A stretch of 64,000 nucleotides of DNA. It comes from Acanthopleura granulata. Taxonomy: Eukaryota; Mollusca; Polyplacophora; Chitonida; Chitonidae. Of the stretch, positions 26,301-41,300 are shown piece by piece. Made by a program: the position numbers and the translations under genes. Location: NCBI GenBank assembly GCA_016165875.1, contig JABBOT010000006.1:1389438-1453437 (forward strand). Direction: 5' to 3'. Below the pieces are notes generated by a model, which searched no databases, had not been told where the DNA came from, and saw only the letters and a list, made by a program, of their open reading frames with translations. How positions within the stretch are numbered: the first letter of the stretch is position 1; each line of letters starts with the position of its first letter.

Positions 26301-29300
26301 GCCAAGACTGTAGTTTTTCTGATAAGAAATTAATCAAACTTCACACAAAACTTGTAAATGGCCCTATTGGAGGGATGAATCATACCAAATGAGACAAAAA
26401 GTGTCACGTAAAAAAAAAACTGAAGTTTGGTGAATTACCGTCTGTGTCGATGTGATGCTCTTTACTTCATTTTGTTCCACAATAATAATACCGCTTGATT
26501 TTCTTTCCATTCAGGGTTTGCGTATGAACAGAGCGTTGTTGTCCTTGTCATTGGGAAACAATCAGATTGGAGATAAAGGGGCTTGCAAGTTAGCTGAGGT
26601 GAGTATACAATGATGAGGACAGCTTGTTGAGACAGGAATAAAATGACGCATCAGCCTGCTTTGTATAATTCACTTCTCGCTTCAATAGGCTGTTTTGCAG
26701 GATGGACCATGTAGCCAAAACTGCCCGCTTAAAGTTAACTTTTCTGTCTCTTTTCTTTATTTCCAGTGCAGATTTCAACAAATGCAATTTTCAACTGCAC
26801 TTCCTTTGGCCTCATCGGGTGCGATTCAACAGCTCCGATTGTTGGACATACCATCTTTCCTCTCACAGTCGTGGCGCCGTCCACATTAATGTCAGATGCC
26901 ATTTGTTTCAGTTTAGTCTCAGTCCTGAATTTCTCTGTTTTGAAAAGAGCATTTTTTGAAATTCCATCATTCCCACGCGTAAATCTGACAGCTGTCAAAA
27001 CTGAGGTACCCATGATGTCGAGTAAAATGTTACACAAGAATAAATCATATAAAACAGCCACACGTTCAATTTTCCTGTCGCGATCAAAAAACTTGTTTCT
27101 TTTTCTTTCTTAGGATTTCAAGAGATTGACTGAAAACAAAACAACGGACTCAGTTAAATGAAGGCAATCAGTCATTCAAATCAGTTATCATGATATTTAC
27201 AGGTGTTATCCCGATTCGCTCTAACCCATGAGGAAATAGTGGAGAGAAGAAAAATCAAGTCTGATAGTAGCTCCCCGGAAAGGTTGAAATCTGTGAGTGC
27301 ACAAACAATGTCTTACTGTCCACCTGTTGTTTTTGTCCTAAGTCACAAAACGTACTTTGTTGCAAAGTTATTTCACAGATTAATTGTTGTACAAATTTCA
27401 TATTTTACACAACCAGTATTGTCACTAAGTATTTTTCTGCACAATATTGTAATATTTGTAACATTCTGTATTAACAAACACTTCAGTTGAAATTGACATT
27501 GTAATATTTTAAGTCACTGTGTTTTGTATTAATCATATTGTTTACTTCACCATTCTTGTTGTATAATCAATGTCTTTACTGGGATGTACTTCACTTGAAT
27601 CCCCTGCTAACTGAGTTATGCCCCCAGAAACTGTCTCGCACATATTTCATTACCACTGGGGGATGGTTTCCCCTCCGACATGTCTTATGTTACATCCACT
27701 CATTGAACACACCACATGTTTACATATTTACATTACACCACATACATGACATATTACGCAGACTGCCAAGACACATACAAAGATTTCGGCCTCACACACA
27801 AACACACTGCCAAGACATTTACAACGATTTCGGCCTCGCAAACAAACACACTGCCAAGGCACGTACAAAGATTTCAGCGTCACACACAAACAGACTCCCA
27901 AGACACATACAAAGATTTTGGCCTCACACACAAACTACTTCTACACTGAACCAGGTGTACCTGGGTAATACAAGGACTGAGCACATAATAGATACTGTTG
28001 TTACCGCTGTCCTCTGCTACCATAGTTATATGATATAGTTGTTTTGTGATGTTAATGGGAGGCCGAAACTAATTCAGTCTTACTCAAATGATTTATGATA
28101 GCAGGGTCTGTGCAAAAACAGTATATCTTACCTTAAAGTAAAAGACAGCTCATGACAGAGGTACTGTTCATTAAAAAGATTACCAAATTGTCTCTTTAAT
28201 GTAAAAATCTCTTCGAAATGATATGATATGATTTGTTGCTGAATTATCTTGTATTAAGTATGGAGTATTGTGCTTCTCACTGGGGATGTAAAAGTGCCCA
28301 TACTTTGAAGCTTATGAGAGTTTGACCAGTTGGAGAGCTAGGAGATATCACCTGTTTATAAGCTGTGATGCAAATGTTCTCAGTGAGTTTTCTGTCAATT
28401 TAACATGTAATGACATAGGGACAGCACTCTGTTTTAATGTTATATGTTTAAATTATAACAAGTACGTGGGTGAAGAACATTGCAGAGCATTTCCAGACCA
28501 TTATGTTGTGGTAGTAGTAAGTTTCTTGATCATTTAATGTTATAAATTGGCATGTATAGTTAAGTTACAAACACAACCCTAGCAGCATATTACAGTGTCT
28601 TGTGACAAGAGTGTTCCATGCTTGGAACAGTTACATCACAGCCCAGACAGAATGGTTGCATTTCATGAGATGGAGCTTGGTCAGATGTCAGTTTCCAATG
28701 TCATAGTAGCTGTTAGAAAAAAATTAAATGCCGAAATAAACATATTATTCAACCTTTCTGGCAAGCTTAACTTAGAGTATGAGCTGTCTTTCTCTTTAAA
28801 CCCCAAAAAAGTATTGAAGATTATAAGGTCACATGCAAGAAAACCTGTAAACAAGGTAAAACAGTTGTTAAGTAATTCAAATTTGCGAGATTACTAGTGC
28901 CACATAAACTAGCACATGTAAATCCAGTTATTAATGCTGAGAGACATCTTCATGTAGAACAGACAAAGTACATTTCGTAGTGATAAGCTCATGGTATTTT
29001 TAAAAAAAATGAAAAGTTGTAGGTAAAAAAAGATATGTGTGGATACTGAAAAAATTATGTTCATATCAACTTTTAAATGGATTGGCTCCCAGGATACATG
29101 TGCATTCATCTTGGTATGACATCTCTTGGATGGTGTCAAGCTCAGCCCAAGTAGATGTGCAGTCTCCATTTGTCCAGTTTATTATACATTGTTCACTGCC
29201 ACCATTTCACTGTATTCCTCTTCAGGTATGTTGTAAAATTCTTCTGCAGTGAATTCTAAATTCGTACAATGCCATGTATACTTCTGAAATGAATTTTTGA

Positions 29301-32300
29301 TCTCTCCCTTACATTGTAGAGTATAGATCTGCAGTGGATTGTACTTCTCCAGGGCATTTGTGCACTTCTCCAAGTGCATTTTATACTTTTTGAGTGCACT
29401 TTAAGCACTTTGCCAATGCAATTTGTGCACTTCTGGAGTGCAATTTATGCATTCTTCAGTATAGTTTTCCATAGTAATTTGTGCATTTTCCAACTGCATT
29501 GTGCACTTCTCCTTCTGTGCATACTCCTGCGAAAGAAGGAGCAAGTACATTGTACACTTCTCCTCTGTGCATACTCCTGCGAAAGAAAGAGCAAGTACAT
29601 TGTACACTTCTCCTTCTGTGCATACTCCTGCGAAAGAAAGAGCAAGTACATTGTACACTTCTTCTCTGTGCATACTCCTGCGAAAGAAAGAGCAAGTACA
29701 TTGTACATGCATGTCGGTGTTGTTTTTATGAGTTTTGGGTTATAGCATTGGTGTTTGTATATAAGCTGAATTAACATTTTAGGACTTGAGTCCCACCTTC
29801 TGCCGACTTCTTAGATTGCAAGAGGACCTCGAGTCCTTGTCTTGCTTTGCCTCAACCTGCGTGAAATTGTGAGACTTCAGAAATGCCAACTCCTCTTGCC
29901 TCAACCTGCATGAACTCAGGAGACTTCAAAGAACATGAACGTCTCATTTGTTTGTTACCTTCTCCTATGTCCATTTCAAACCTTCTTGGTATATACATCT
30001 AGTTACTCCCGTCGTAGAAGTTGCAGTGACAATATCCCTAGACGTCCTCTGTGTACAGCCAGATGATTCTACTTTACCCCAGCATTACTGCATGACATTT
30101 CCCTTGTATAAAAGCCTGATAAATATATTTAACACACTTCGACTTCAAACCAACTGCTCTACAATAATTAATACTTGTACATCACATTAATTTTGCAAAA
30201 TATGTTTCACCATGTTCACATGAGTCACAGTACGCCACAACAAAACGTCTTGCACCAAACTGTTAGCATTGTCCGAGCTCATCATTCTGCTGGACCATAT
30301 AACGTCCTTGTAAACCTCCCCCCTCCCTCCATTAAATTTAACATGAATCTGATAATATGCAACAAAAACAACAATCCTATACCCTTTCTATGCATAGTCA
30401 AATCACTACTTCAAACAGACTGATCCACATTCAACACTGGATCACGTTTTCCTTTTACAAAAAAAAAACAAAATATTGAATAGGACACATTTAATATACA
30501 ACTTCAAAAAGTCTTCAACCAACATTTCTGATTATCCCTGAAGCTGATGTATTGCTTCACAATGCCCTTATGAAAACTCTGAGTATCTTATTTAATAACA
30601 GTGACTTAAAGGCACAAAAATTTCTCCTCCACCCCATCAATTTCATTTAGCCGACGAGTCGACGAGCGGAGTCAAGAGACCGCCCAAACAGCGTACGTTC
30701 TAACACTCACATGGACAAGTCTCGTCGGGACAAGTCCTCGAAGAAGAGCAAGGTATTTTCTCTGACCGCCTTCACGGTGACCTGTTTATTGCTCTGTTGT
30801 TGATTGTTCAGTGGCTCAGTATTCACAGGTTTGGATTTTGGTTGGTGATTGTGTAGTTGTTTTAACCGTACAGCACGAGGATTGTACATGGACTTTGTCA
30901 TTATTTTAATCATTTTGCAATGTTTAAATTTTTATTTAAACATTGAATCAGTTATCCACAACATTGGTTGTCTAGAAATAAACTTAGAATATTTTAGAAT
31001 ACAAAACGAAACAGAACTAAATGTTAATTTTAAATGAAATACAGTTACATGTATATACTGAAGTCACAATTAAAGTTAAACTGCCAGAATCAAGTTGTGA
31101 GTGAAGGTACTTTTGTTTTCAGCTTGAATATCATACTTGTTTGAATTTGTTGGTGAGCAGAAGTACTTCTTGTCTGCGTTGTGTTATTGTGCATTGAGGA
31201 TTGATCTGAATCAGACAAATATCTGAATAAATATAAATAAGTTTTGGTTTCGAGGGAAAGTGCATGTTTTTGTCAGAAAACTGTCACTGGCCCAAGGATC
31301 ACAAAGATGACTTTAGACTTACAAAACATCAAAACAGTTTGAAGAGCTAAAATTCTGACTAGCCTGAAGAATTTTTATTTTAATACCAAGCTTACCAAAA
31401 GTTGTCTTATAGACTTCCATGGCAAAACTGAAAATTAGTATTTAATTTTAAATCTATGCATGCTATGTCCAGGAATAATCCCACAAGATTAAGATCGACT
31501 AAAGTCTAATTCAGCTGTGTGACCGTGGGACCCTGATGTATTTTTTCCTTGTTTTTAATGAAAAACAGAATGTTGATAAGTTGTTTTATTGCCTGTGTCT
31601 GTAAATAGCCCGAGGGAAAGCCTGGTAAGGAGGTGAAAGAAGAAACAAAGGGAAAGAAAGCTGAGAAAGATGACAAAGCTGGCACCAAGAAGGGAGGTAA
31701 GTCATGCAGCCTGCGAGTTTTTCTCAACCAGTTACACAGTGTGACCAGAGTGACCTGCATGTACTTGTAGCTTAAGTACATATAAGTAACATTACAGGGG
31801 CAGCTCTGTAATCTATTAACTCACAGATATCATGATTTGGTGCAAATTCGAACTGGTAAATTAAGGCTTTCTGTGGGAAACACTGAACTGGCACATGGAA
31901 ATGACATAATAAATTGTGGCTGTAGAGTCATGAACAGTGCACAGTTTCTCACCCCTTTAAGATATAGTGCCAGTGGCTATAGTAATGAGGAGGGTACATA
32001 CGAATATTCTTGTATTAAGAGGCAACAGTGTGACATATATGTGATAAATCACTGATCATCAGTATAGTTTCTGATAATGTCTATGGTTGGAATGAATGAA
32101 TGAATGAATGATTATGGCTTAACGCCACATCTGCAATATCTCAGCCATATCGTGGCGATCTACTGTCGGAAGAAGAATATTCTTCATTGTACTTGTGAAA
32201 TCACTATAATTTGTTGTGCCTTCACACTTTTGTGTCTTACTTCTGTCAAATAATGTTGAATTGCTCAAACATGACTTTTAATAGCAAGAGGTTTAATTCA

Positions 32301-35300
32301 GGTTGTCTTAACTTAATTCTCTTCTTACCAATATGCTGTTAAGTTCAGTGTTTCCAACAGCCCAAAAAGACACGTCTAAGGTGTAAGATAAGCGTGTGTT
32401 GTAGGCAAACCAGTTTAGTCCAAAGACCTGTGTGTGCTCTTTCTTTTCCAATTAACACATGAATTTTACTTCAGTGTGAAGTCTTCATTAATTCAACTTA
32501 AACCATTGTCATCATCCGATAGTATCTTACTGTTAACTGTTTGTCCCTTCCTGTGTTCATTGCATTAATGATATATTTAATTTAAGATTTTATTCATTCT
32601 GTTTTTGCATGGAATTGTGATCAGCTTTTTTCTTTTGCATTTATTGTTGCAAATTGTTATTTTGCACATCTACATGTACATCTACACAACAGAAGCCTAA
32701 TACAATTATTTTCTGAAGGTATTTAAATTGGTACCCATCTCCTGCTATATTTACAGTGCGCTCTTCTACACTGCATTTATTCCCAAGGCATTGACCATGA
32801 AAGAAAATATAACAAGTACAGATACGATTTTGTCATTCATATATTTTTTTATCAACAAAAATAATCCTCAGCAAAATACATTATTTCAGATCGGGATTTT
32901 GCTGTCTTTTTTTCTCTGAACTGCAAACCCGTCACACTTTGTAAGACACTTCGTAACAAACTGTAAAAACAAGTAATAACAATGACGCTTTACCAGCTTA
33001 GCCCATTTTTGGACACAGTTTTCCATACGAATCCAAGAAACAGAGATTACTGACTGACGTCAGCACAAATCAAATTGCCATTCGGTTTATGTACTTGTAT
33101 GACAAGTTTACATGTGTGCAAAACCTGCAAACTAACTAATTTTTTCTCGGCAACAGTTACATATAAAACAGGACAAAAGCACATGAGATTGAATTGTACA
33201 ATGTGTTGCCACATACCTATTTATTTATCCATTTTTGAAGAAATTTAGTATAGATTTTAAGGATTGATCAGTCAAGTTTTACCAGACGTCTCACAGTTTG
33301 ACCAATGATACACTCAATTGTCAGCCATTTTAATTTGCAGTGCAAACCTTGTCTAACACTGAAGTGATCTACTGGCAATGTAACTATTCTTTCAAACTTT
33401 TTCTATACTAAAAGTACCTTAAAGTAAATCAGTCAGCCTTCATGAATCTAATTGATGTACAAATTGGGTGGTCAGCAGGTCATTAAATTAAGAATTTATA
33501 CTCAAAATACAAATTTTTGGTTCACTGATTGACATCTTTGACATATTAAACTGGTTCTGTCATGAGTTCATAATCACACACATTAAAGAAAAAAAAAACA
33601 ACCACCCAAAAACAAAGCCCTCTTGGAGTTTAGTTGTGTAAGTGTCTTAGTCTCATACAGTCAAGTGACCATAAAGTCAATCTGTTCCCCGATAACCCAC
33701 ACCCAGGTACTGCAACTGCTGCCAACACCGGTGGGAGGAGTTCAGGAGGTGAGTTCCTCGGTCAGTGTTGGTTGTTTCCCTTGTGTGTCAATCACTATCC
33801 AGCATTTCACACACCCCACCCACCTGGCACGTTTTTGCATGACGACACACACTGTTTGTATTACACGCTGTGTTACTTTTGTTTCAGGACAATATATTGC
33901 ATGTTGGCTCTGCACAGCACAGTTTCTTAGTGTCCAGCATTGTAGACACCTGCATGTCTCATGTTTCGTGCCTCTAAATGGTTGTCTTGGCTTTTGTTAC
34001 ATATCTTATCACTCCTGGCACATTTGTTATCACTTTGATGGATTTGTCTTACTTAAACACACAGTTACACTGCCATTAGGTCCGCCTTGTAGCAAATTAG
34101 CCAGTACATGTTGTAGCATCAAAAGTTTATGCCTCGTTGGGAAACCATAATACTGTAAAGTCAGTGGGCCGAGAAACCTCCAAGAAACAAACATTGCCAC
34201 CTCTCTGACCTTCATGTGTCAGTCTACTGAACAGTGGTTGACAGTAACCACAAAGTTTATTTTATGTAAGATGAAGTGTGTCTCGAACATATGCAGTAAA
34301 TTGCAGCATTTTTTAGATGGCCATAATGTACAATTGCAACTGCGAAAATGTGGATATATTTTCGACAGTCATTTCACTGGCACAAGACGGTGTTGATGTC
34401 TGTTATGGCTTTAGTTACAAAGTGGATATTGTTGGAAGATGTAGAGCATTTCAATGCCACACCTAAATTCTTTGTGCTGTAAAACGGATGATGCCACTTT
34501 AATGACTCTACTCAATTGCCCATTAGCATGTCTCAGGCCAAGATTGTTTTTGCTTACCATGTATGCCAGCCTGTACTGTACATCCTTTTACATAGGCTTC
34601 CCAAGACACCATCATCAGCCACCTCACTAGCAGACCACATGAACTGACCTTGTGCTCACCACCATTTGTCTAATCCGGCATGGCTTTTCTACCCACTATA
34701 CACCACATGTTTACATTGCTGATGTTTTTTTCTTAGGATTTTCATCCTGTGCATCTTCGTCTCAAAATACACCCAGAGTATTGTCAGTCTTCCCTGTACC
34801 TGTCTCACCTGTACTTAGTGTTTAAGCTAATATGTCTAAAGGATGTTCACTCAGAAAGCTTTCAATGAGGTGCACATGTACATGTATAACAGTGTTATAC
34901 ACACAAGTATATATAGCACCTCATTGGTGTAAGGATCTCGGCGGTGATCTTTTAATACAGGGTTATTCATAGATCACAGCAGAGGAGCCTTCAAGGTTAA
35001 GAGATTGGTATTTAAGAATAGTGTAGCTTGGGGAAATTCCATGCAAAATGAACCAATACATGAATGAACTGGGTAGGCCTGAGATAAACTATGTTCACCA
35101 AGACATTCACTATTTCTTTGCCATATTTTTTAAAATCCTGTAGCCTCTATGGCAAGCAAATTCAAGATAATTCACATTTGTGACTTAGGCTGTGGAAAAC
35201 TTGACCGAAATAAACCGGGTTATTGCTCTGTGCGCATGCGCATCTGTGGTTGACCTTCATGCAAATTGATTAAAGGCATAGATTTGTGTAGTATGGATGT

Positions 35301-38300
35301 ACGTTTCAAGCATGGGATGTTCAACCCCTGCTGAGTGTGTGGACCTTGTTAACACAGATTTGAGAAACATCGCAGTCTGTGCCAGCTGACTGTATTTTCG
35401 ACCGGCTAAAATTTACATGAGAATGGTGAGGTATCACTAAGTAGCGATTGTGGTTAACCTTGGACAAACATTTCAGAATTAAGATGCTTTATGTGTATTC
35501 AGGAAGTATCTAATGTGCATGAGGTGGAATTGAAAGAGGGGGTAGCACCTTGCAAGCATTATACCAACATGTGGTGTACAAAGCCTGAGGACCAAAGGTG
35601 GACAGTGATCTCCGCATATCAGTAAATGTAACCACCCTTAGATCACGGTCTTGGGCTAGTGCACCACTGGCCTCGGTATAGCTTCCCAACTGTGCGCTTT
35701 GGAACAGACAAAGGATATTTGGCTCAAAATGTTTGCTGTGGGCTTGTCATGGCTACAGGATGGTGTCATGATTAACTTGTAAATTAATTCACATTAATAA
35801 ATGTAATTAATGGAAGAATGCTAGAGTCCTGGCTCAAGCGTTCTAATGGTGAACTAGTGGCATGCTACCAAGAAATTTTTAATGTGTGGTTGGTAGTTTG
35901 CAGTGTACCTGTAAATGGGAATCCACTCTTTCTGTTAGAGCAATTATTGCTTCAAGATTGTGTTTTGGCATATGCTAATGTCATTAATGTGTGAACATGT
36001 CCGTGTGGACTCCGCGATGGTGAAAGCCCAGCATCAGTCCTCCGGTCATACCTTTGTTTACATATCTCAGTGTTTGTTTCTGTCTTACTCTTTCTCGTTA
36101 CACTTTCAGGACGATCTTTCATGAGTGTTATATACACTGGTAACTTCACATCCTCTTTTAAGTGTCCATACCCACAGCATGCTTGTTGACAATATATACC
36201 CTGGCCTTTAACATTGTCTTAATGGCAAATGCTGTATCATCTTAGAGGTGTCTGTTAAACCTTAACTGAAGACATGTAGAGTTTTGGGATACAGTATACA
36301 ATACATGTGACATAGTGAGCAAGTTAGCCAAGATTATACCTTTAGAGCTAAAAGGTGGGCAGAAAGATTAGCTGCTTTAAATTAGTCAACACTACATGTA
36401 GCACTTTGGAGGGTATAAATTTAGTATTAGTTTTCTGGATGCTTGTACATTATTTGAATCTCCTTTTATTCAGAATTTATTCAGTGATTTTCATTGAGGC
36501 AATGATATCAAATATTCCAAAGAGCTTTTGTCAGTCTCTTAATTGATTGTGTTTTTTTTTTTCTTAAATATTTTTTGGTAAAATGCATGGATACAGATTA
36601 GTACAATGTATGTTGACCCGCTCATTTTATCCTGATGTGCAAACTCCATGTAAATGTTGATGTGTGTTTACCTGTCTCCCCATTCCCCCTGTCAATGATA
36701 GATGGACCCTTTGGTTCATAACCAAACAGCTAAGAAAATGACTTCTTCTTTTTCTATTTATTTAGTTATTTTTTTTTTATCACATAACCATTTCTTTGTG
36801 AATCCACAACTCATTCATGTTAGGCTGTTGCGACCTGCTTTCAAAGTTTTGGCCTAAATCAGTTTTGTGTAATGTCCACCATTATACATGTGCAGGTAGT
36901 TCATAACTCTAAGTGAGGAAGTTTATCAGTAACTTGCCGAAGCCAGCAGTCAGTCTTTTTTTTTTTCGGGAGCTTTTCAGTTTCCGCCACCCATACAACT
37001 TACCACCTTTGCTGGAGTGAAAAATTTTCAAATATTGCATTACACAACAATCAAATAAATAAAAAAAATTTGAGCATGCAGCAGTTTTTAAGCCAGTGAT
37101 GTTCATTTTAGATGTCATGACACATCTGCAGTTCAATGTTTGGAGACCTTAGATGCTTTAGTTCATATAAAATGGCTATGTAGGTAGTGGGTAGTTATGT
37201 TTCTGACATAATTTTAATGGCTTCCCTCTCCCTTTGAAAATTTGCTTTACTCATGCTATTTAGACAGAGTAGACATACATAATTTTTTTTACCAGAATAT
37301 GCAATCTTAAACCAGGTTTGCAAACAGACATTTCCCCAAACAGTTTGTTAATACTCAGCATTGATGGTACCTTTCCATATCCATTGTTGAAGATTTGGCC
37401 AGCACATGTCCTTTATCTTCCCAGAACGAATTTGAAACACTTTTTGCCAAACCAGTTTTGAAACAGATTTGTTAAACTTTGGAAACTCCCTTGACATGCA
37501 TGAGCTGTCCTTCAGTTATGTGAAAATATGGAACTGTTGTAACCCTTTTTACTTTGTGTGGAAACATGCATTCTAAACTATATCAAGTTAAAACACTCCA
37601 TTTCACAAAGAAATTCTACAATATGTCAGGAAAATGTACAATTTCATTAAGTTCACAAATCCGTCCTCAAGTTATGTTCATCACAAATAACTCAAAGGTT
37701 TATTAAGATGCATACATTACATCCAACATGCCTTTTCATGTGTAAAAAACTTTTTTTTTTGTTTCCTGTCAGTATGTAAGCTGTGTAATGTTGTTGTCTC
37801 TTTACCCGCTTTACCCATTTCAACATCAAGCTCCTGCGTTTCCATGTGTTCATTTCAGCATGTCAATAATAAACAACACCCATTCCAATCCTGCTACGTA
37901 ATGAATAATTATCAGTCAATATATATCTCTGTTATAAATCATTTGCGACTACGGCAGTAATGAAATGTCTGTTGAAAAAAAAAGGTTATGAAAATCAGTA
38001 CAAGTACATGTATGTAGATGTTGTAAAGGACTTCTTGAGTAGTCGGCTTATTTTGTAACAAACGGACATCGTAACAGCTTATTTTGTAACAAACGGACAT
38101 CGTAACAGCTTATTTTGTACCTGCTTTGTAAATGTATATTATTGGTGGCAGTTACATGTAGAATAAAATTATTGAAGTACAATATAGACATGATTAAAGA
38201 AGGTGTAGTTTTGTGGTCTTTACTTTTATACTTTATTGACATGAGAAGATATGCCATGTAATTTTAGTTTATTAGTTGCCTTAGTATTTAATTTGGTGTT

Positions 38301-41300
38301 GTTATGCCACTGTTCATAAAACTGTGTGAATATAGACGCATATGTCACTGTAGATTCCAGTCTTTTGTAATTGCAGTGGTTTGAGTACATTTGTATGTGA
38401 ATCTTGTCTTGATGTCCCCAAAAAATTTCGCATTTGTCTTGATGATCAAAAGATGTTTTATACACTATATGAAGCATACAGTGGCAACCAAAAACTGTCA
38501 TGATTAAGGTAGTAGTACTCTTCATCCTGGGAGTTTCAAGATAAAAATGGTTCAAAACTGTCCAAGTTCTGTCCCTTGGAAGGCCTTGTCAGTTTATATA
38601 ATCACTCATTCCTTCTGGATATCTTTAACATATACATGTACCTACTGGTATGGTTAACCTGCAGGTGTGCAAATCTGCCTTATGTTTCATGATATTCACA
38701 TGCCCAACAATGCCGTAATACAGCACTTGTCTGTGACAGCCTCCTTGGTGGCAGATGCTGGCAAGACCGTGTCCAAGACCAAAGACACGAAAAAGAAGAA
38801 AGAAAAGAGTGGCACTCCTCAGGACTCAGAGGTAATTTTTAATGGAGCATTCTTTCTTTTGGGGGAGCAGGCCCTGGTCTAGTGTTTAAAGGTGCTAGCT
38901 CTTCAGTAGCTGGGAAACATGAGATGTGGGTTCAAACCCAATTGTGGACATGGGATTTTAATGGTAGATTCCCCAGATTTCACTGCTCGAGGAACAAAAA
39001 ATCATTCTTCTCTTTTCTCTGTCAATCTGAAAACTAAGTGCCCCCAAAATATCACTCTCGGTGCTAAATCTTACATTTTCCCGGCTGGATATCATCCTAC
39101 TGTACCTTACAAACAAACCTCAAAGTGACTTTCTATAATCAATAGAAATCTCAGAATCACTCAAACTGATTTTGCTAGGTGGTTGAAGGCCCAGACCACA
39201 TCATGGCTCTGACTGAACCTGTGGACTACATAGATGGCAGTCTGTGGATCTCTGGCAACAGGGTTCTCATCAACCTCAACCTCTCAAGTAAGTCACTGTT
39301 CATGTTATGTCAGCAGGGTTCTTAACCTCAGCCACTCCAGGAAGTCATTGTACAGGATTTATACTCAGGAACAGGGTTCTTATCAACCTCAACTTTTCAA
39401 ATGAGTGATCAGTTTCTAGGAATGGCAGCAGGGTTCTTATCAATCTTAACCTCACAAGTACATGTATATAGTGGTGAACTATGATATGTACTTGGGAATG
39501 GCAACAGAGTTCTTAAGCACAACGTACCAAGTGCGTACATGTGGCCTCTTGACACTTGGAATGGAAACAGGTCTCCTATCAACCTCAACAGCTGGTCACT
39601 TTACATGCCATGGCAACAGCATTCTTACTAACCTCATCCTCTCATGTGAATCACCATGTATGGTATATATACAAGGAAATGACCACAGGGTTCTTATCAA
39701 GTAAAAAGTCACTCAGTGTGATATATACTTGGAACTGGCAACATGGTTTTTATCAAGTAAATAGTCACTTTATATGATATATACTTGGGACTGGCAACAG
39801 GGTTCTTGTTAGCATGATCAACATAAAAAATCTCCAGTAAGTAGTCTGTTTACTATTCTAATACAGTGGAATGGCAACAGAGTTCTTATCAATCTAAACA
39901 TCTCAAATCATCAGGGTTCTTTAATATCAACGCCACTGAATAACTGTATCTGCATGATACAGGAGTACATTAAGACAACCCTTCAACTTCTCTGATAAAC
40001 TGCTGATTGTACACATTGTATATATAAGAGAGCAGCATCAAGCAGCCAATCACTTTTGATTTCACATTAAAATGTGTTTTTTTTTTACTTGCTACAGGGA
40101 ACCAGATAGGAGAGCTGGGAATGTCAGCGATCCTGAAGGCCATCCAGTACCAGACCACGCTGACACAGCTGGAGAGTAAATCAGCGGGTACAGGCCTCAT
40201 GAGGGTGTCTCTACTGGTATGTCTTCCTGTGTCACATGTATACCATGTTGTGGTGAAGTGGTAACTGTCATATAGGGTGTATAGGGAACCAGGTAGGAGA
40301 GGTTGGTATGTTATACTGTGCCCAGTTTCATGAAACTAAGTTGAATGAATTTTTGAGGTTGGCAGTTTTTTTTTGGCAACGTGGAGTGTTCCTCAAAACA
40401 ACAGTACATGATACACACCACACCGATAAATTGCCTGCGAATCTGGAAATTTGTATGATTTTATTGAGGTCTGGGAATGGGGTGGTTTTTATATGTACCG
40501 ATGGATGCAGGATTTGCTTTTCACCATATATATACTTCGAATGAGAATTTCTTAGTAAGGCGGTGTATCTGCCCGAGAAAAGCCAATGCAGTGTTATAGG
40601 TTTTAAGCGATGTGTGTAAAAGAACATGGCAGCTGCATATGTCTTCGTTTATCCTCAGGTTAACTTTCTCAGAATAATAACTCTAGATTGCTTTGACATG
40701 TTGCACTTAAACTCGGAAAGTGGCTTGACTTCTGTGAGAAATCAGATGATATTGGTTTCCAGCAAAGTGCTTGAAACAATATGGCCGTTGCACTGATACA
40801 AGAAACATTTTTTTTTTTTTCTTTACTGAATTCTACTTAAGCTGTGGTGCTAGGGGTCATGCAAGTGGTTACTTCTTAAACGCCTACATGAACAGTTAGA
40901 ATAAAACACTAACTGAACCCTAGTTGACAAGAGACCGGATCTTATTGGTGGTGTGTGACCATATGCCTACTATCAGACTATTGTCGCCACTCTGGTTTTT
41001 CTCTCTATACTATAAATATAATTATTTATGTGTATATGACTGACTTTCTCTGGTAAGTTACATTCAGCTGATGACTATATGTTAAGATCTGTGCAAATAT
41101 ATCAAGGGAATGTTTACTTCTTCTTGCTATTTGAGACATCTGTTGCTTCTTCACAGAAAAATGGACTTCCTGCTGACCATGACATTCTGAAGAAGATCGG
41201 TGAGCTGATGGTGCCCAAGGACCCTTACTACAAGGCCACGGCCAAGACTCCAGATGAAGAACCTGTAGTCAGTAAGTCAGGCATGTATTCCCAAGTGGTG

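Larger units (their letters stand above)
27293..30650. other. LRRC71 intron 10, 3.4 kb, with two small arrays
   Basis: Holds the 44-bp array at 27762-27937 and the 50-bp array at 29495-29706. The rest has no recognised exon. Confidence 0.55.

Noticed and set aside
26735..27113. Overlapping 115- and 108-codon frames in LRRC71 intron 9
   Set aside because: No recognised family, no phase-compatible splice sites, and both strands are open. A decayed insertion is possible but unsupported.
28260..29230. LINE-like phrases (EYCASHWG, YQLLNGLAP) in LRRC71 intron 10
   Set aside because: Short and in different, interrupted frames; too weak to call a retrotransposon.
34738..34827. Possible extra LRRC71 exon after TTTTTTCTTAG
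   Set aside because: The only donor would leave phase 0, which does not fit between exons 13 and 14 (phase 1).
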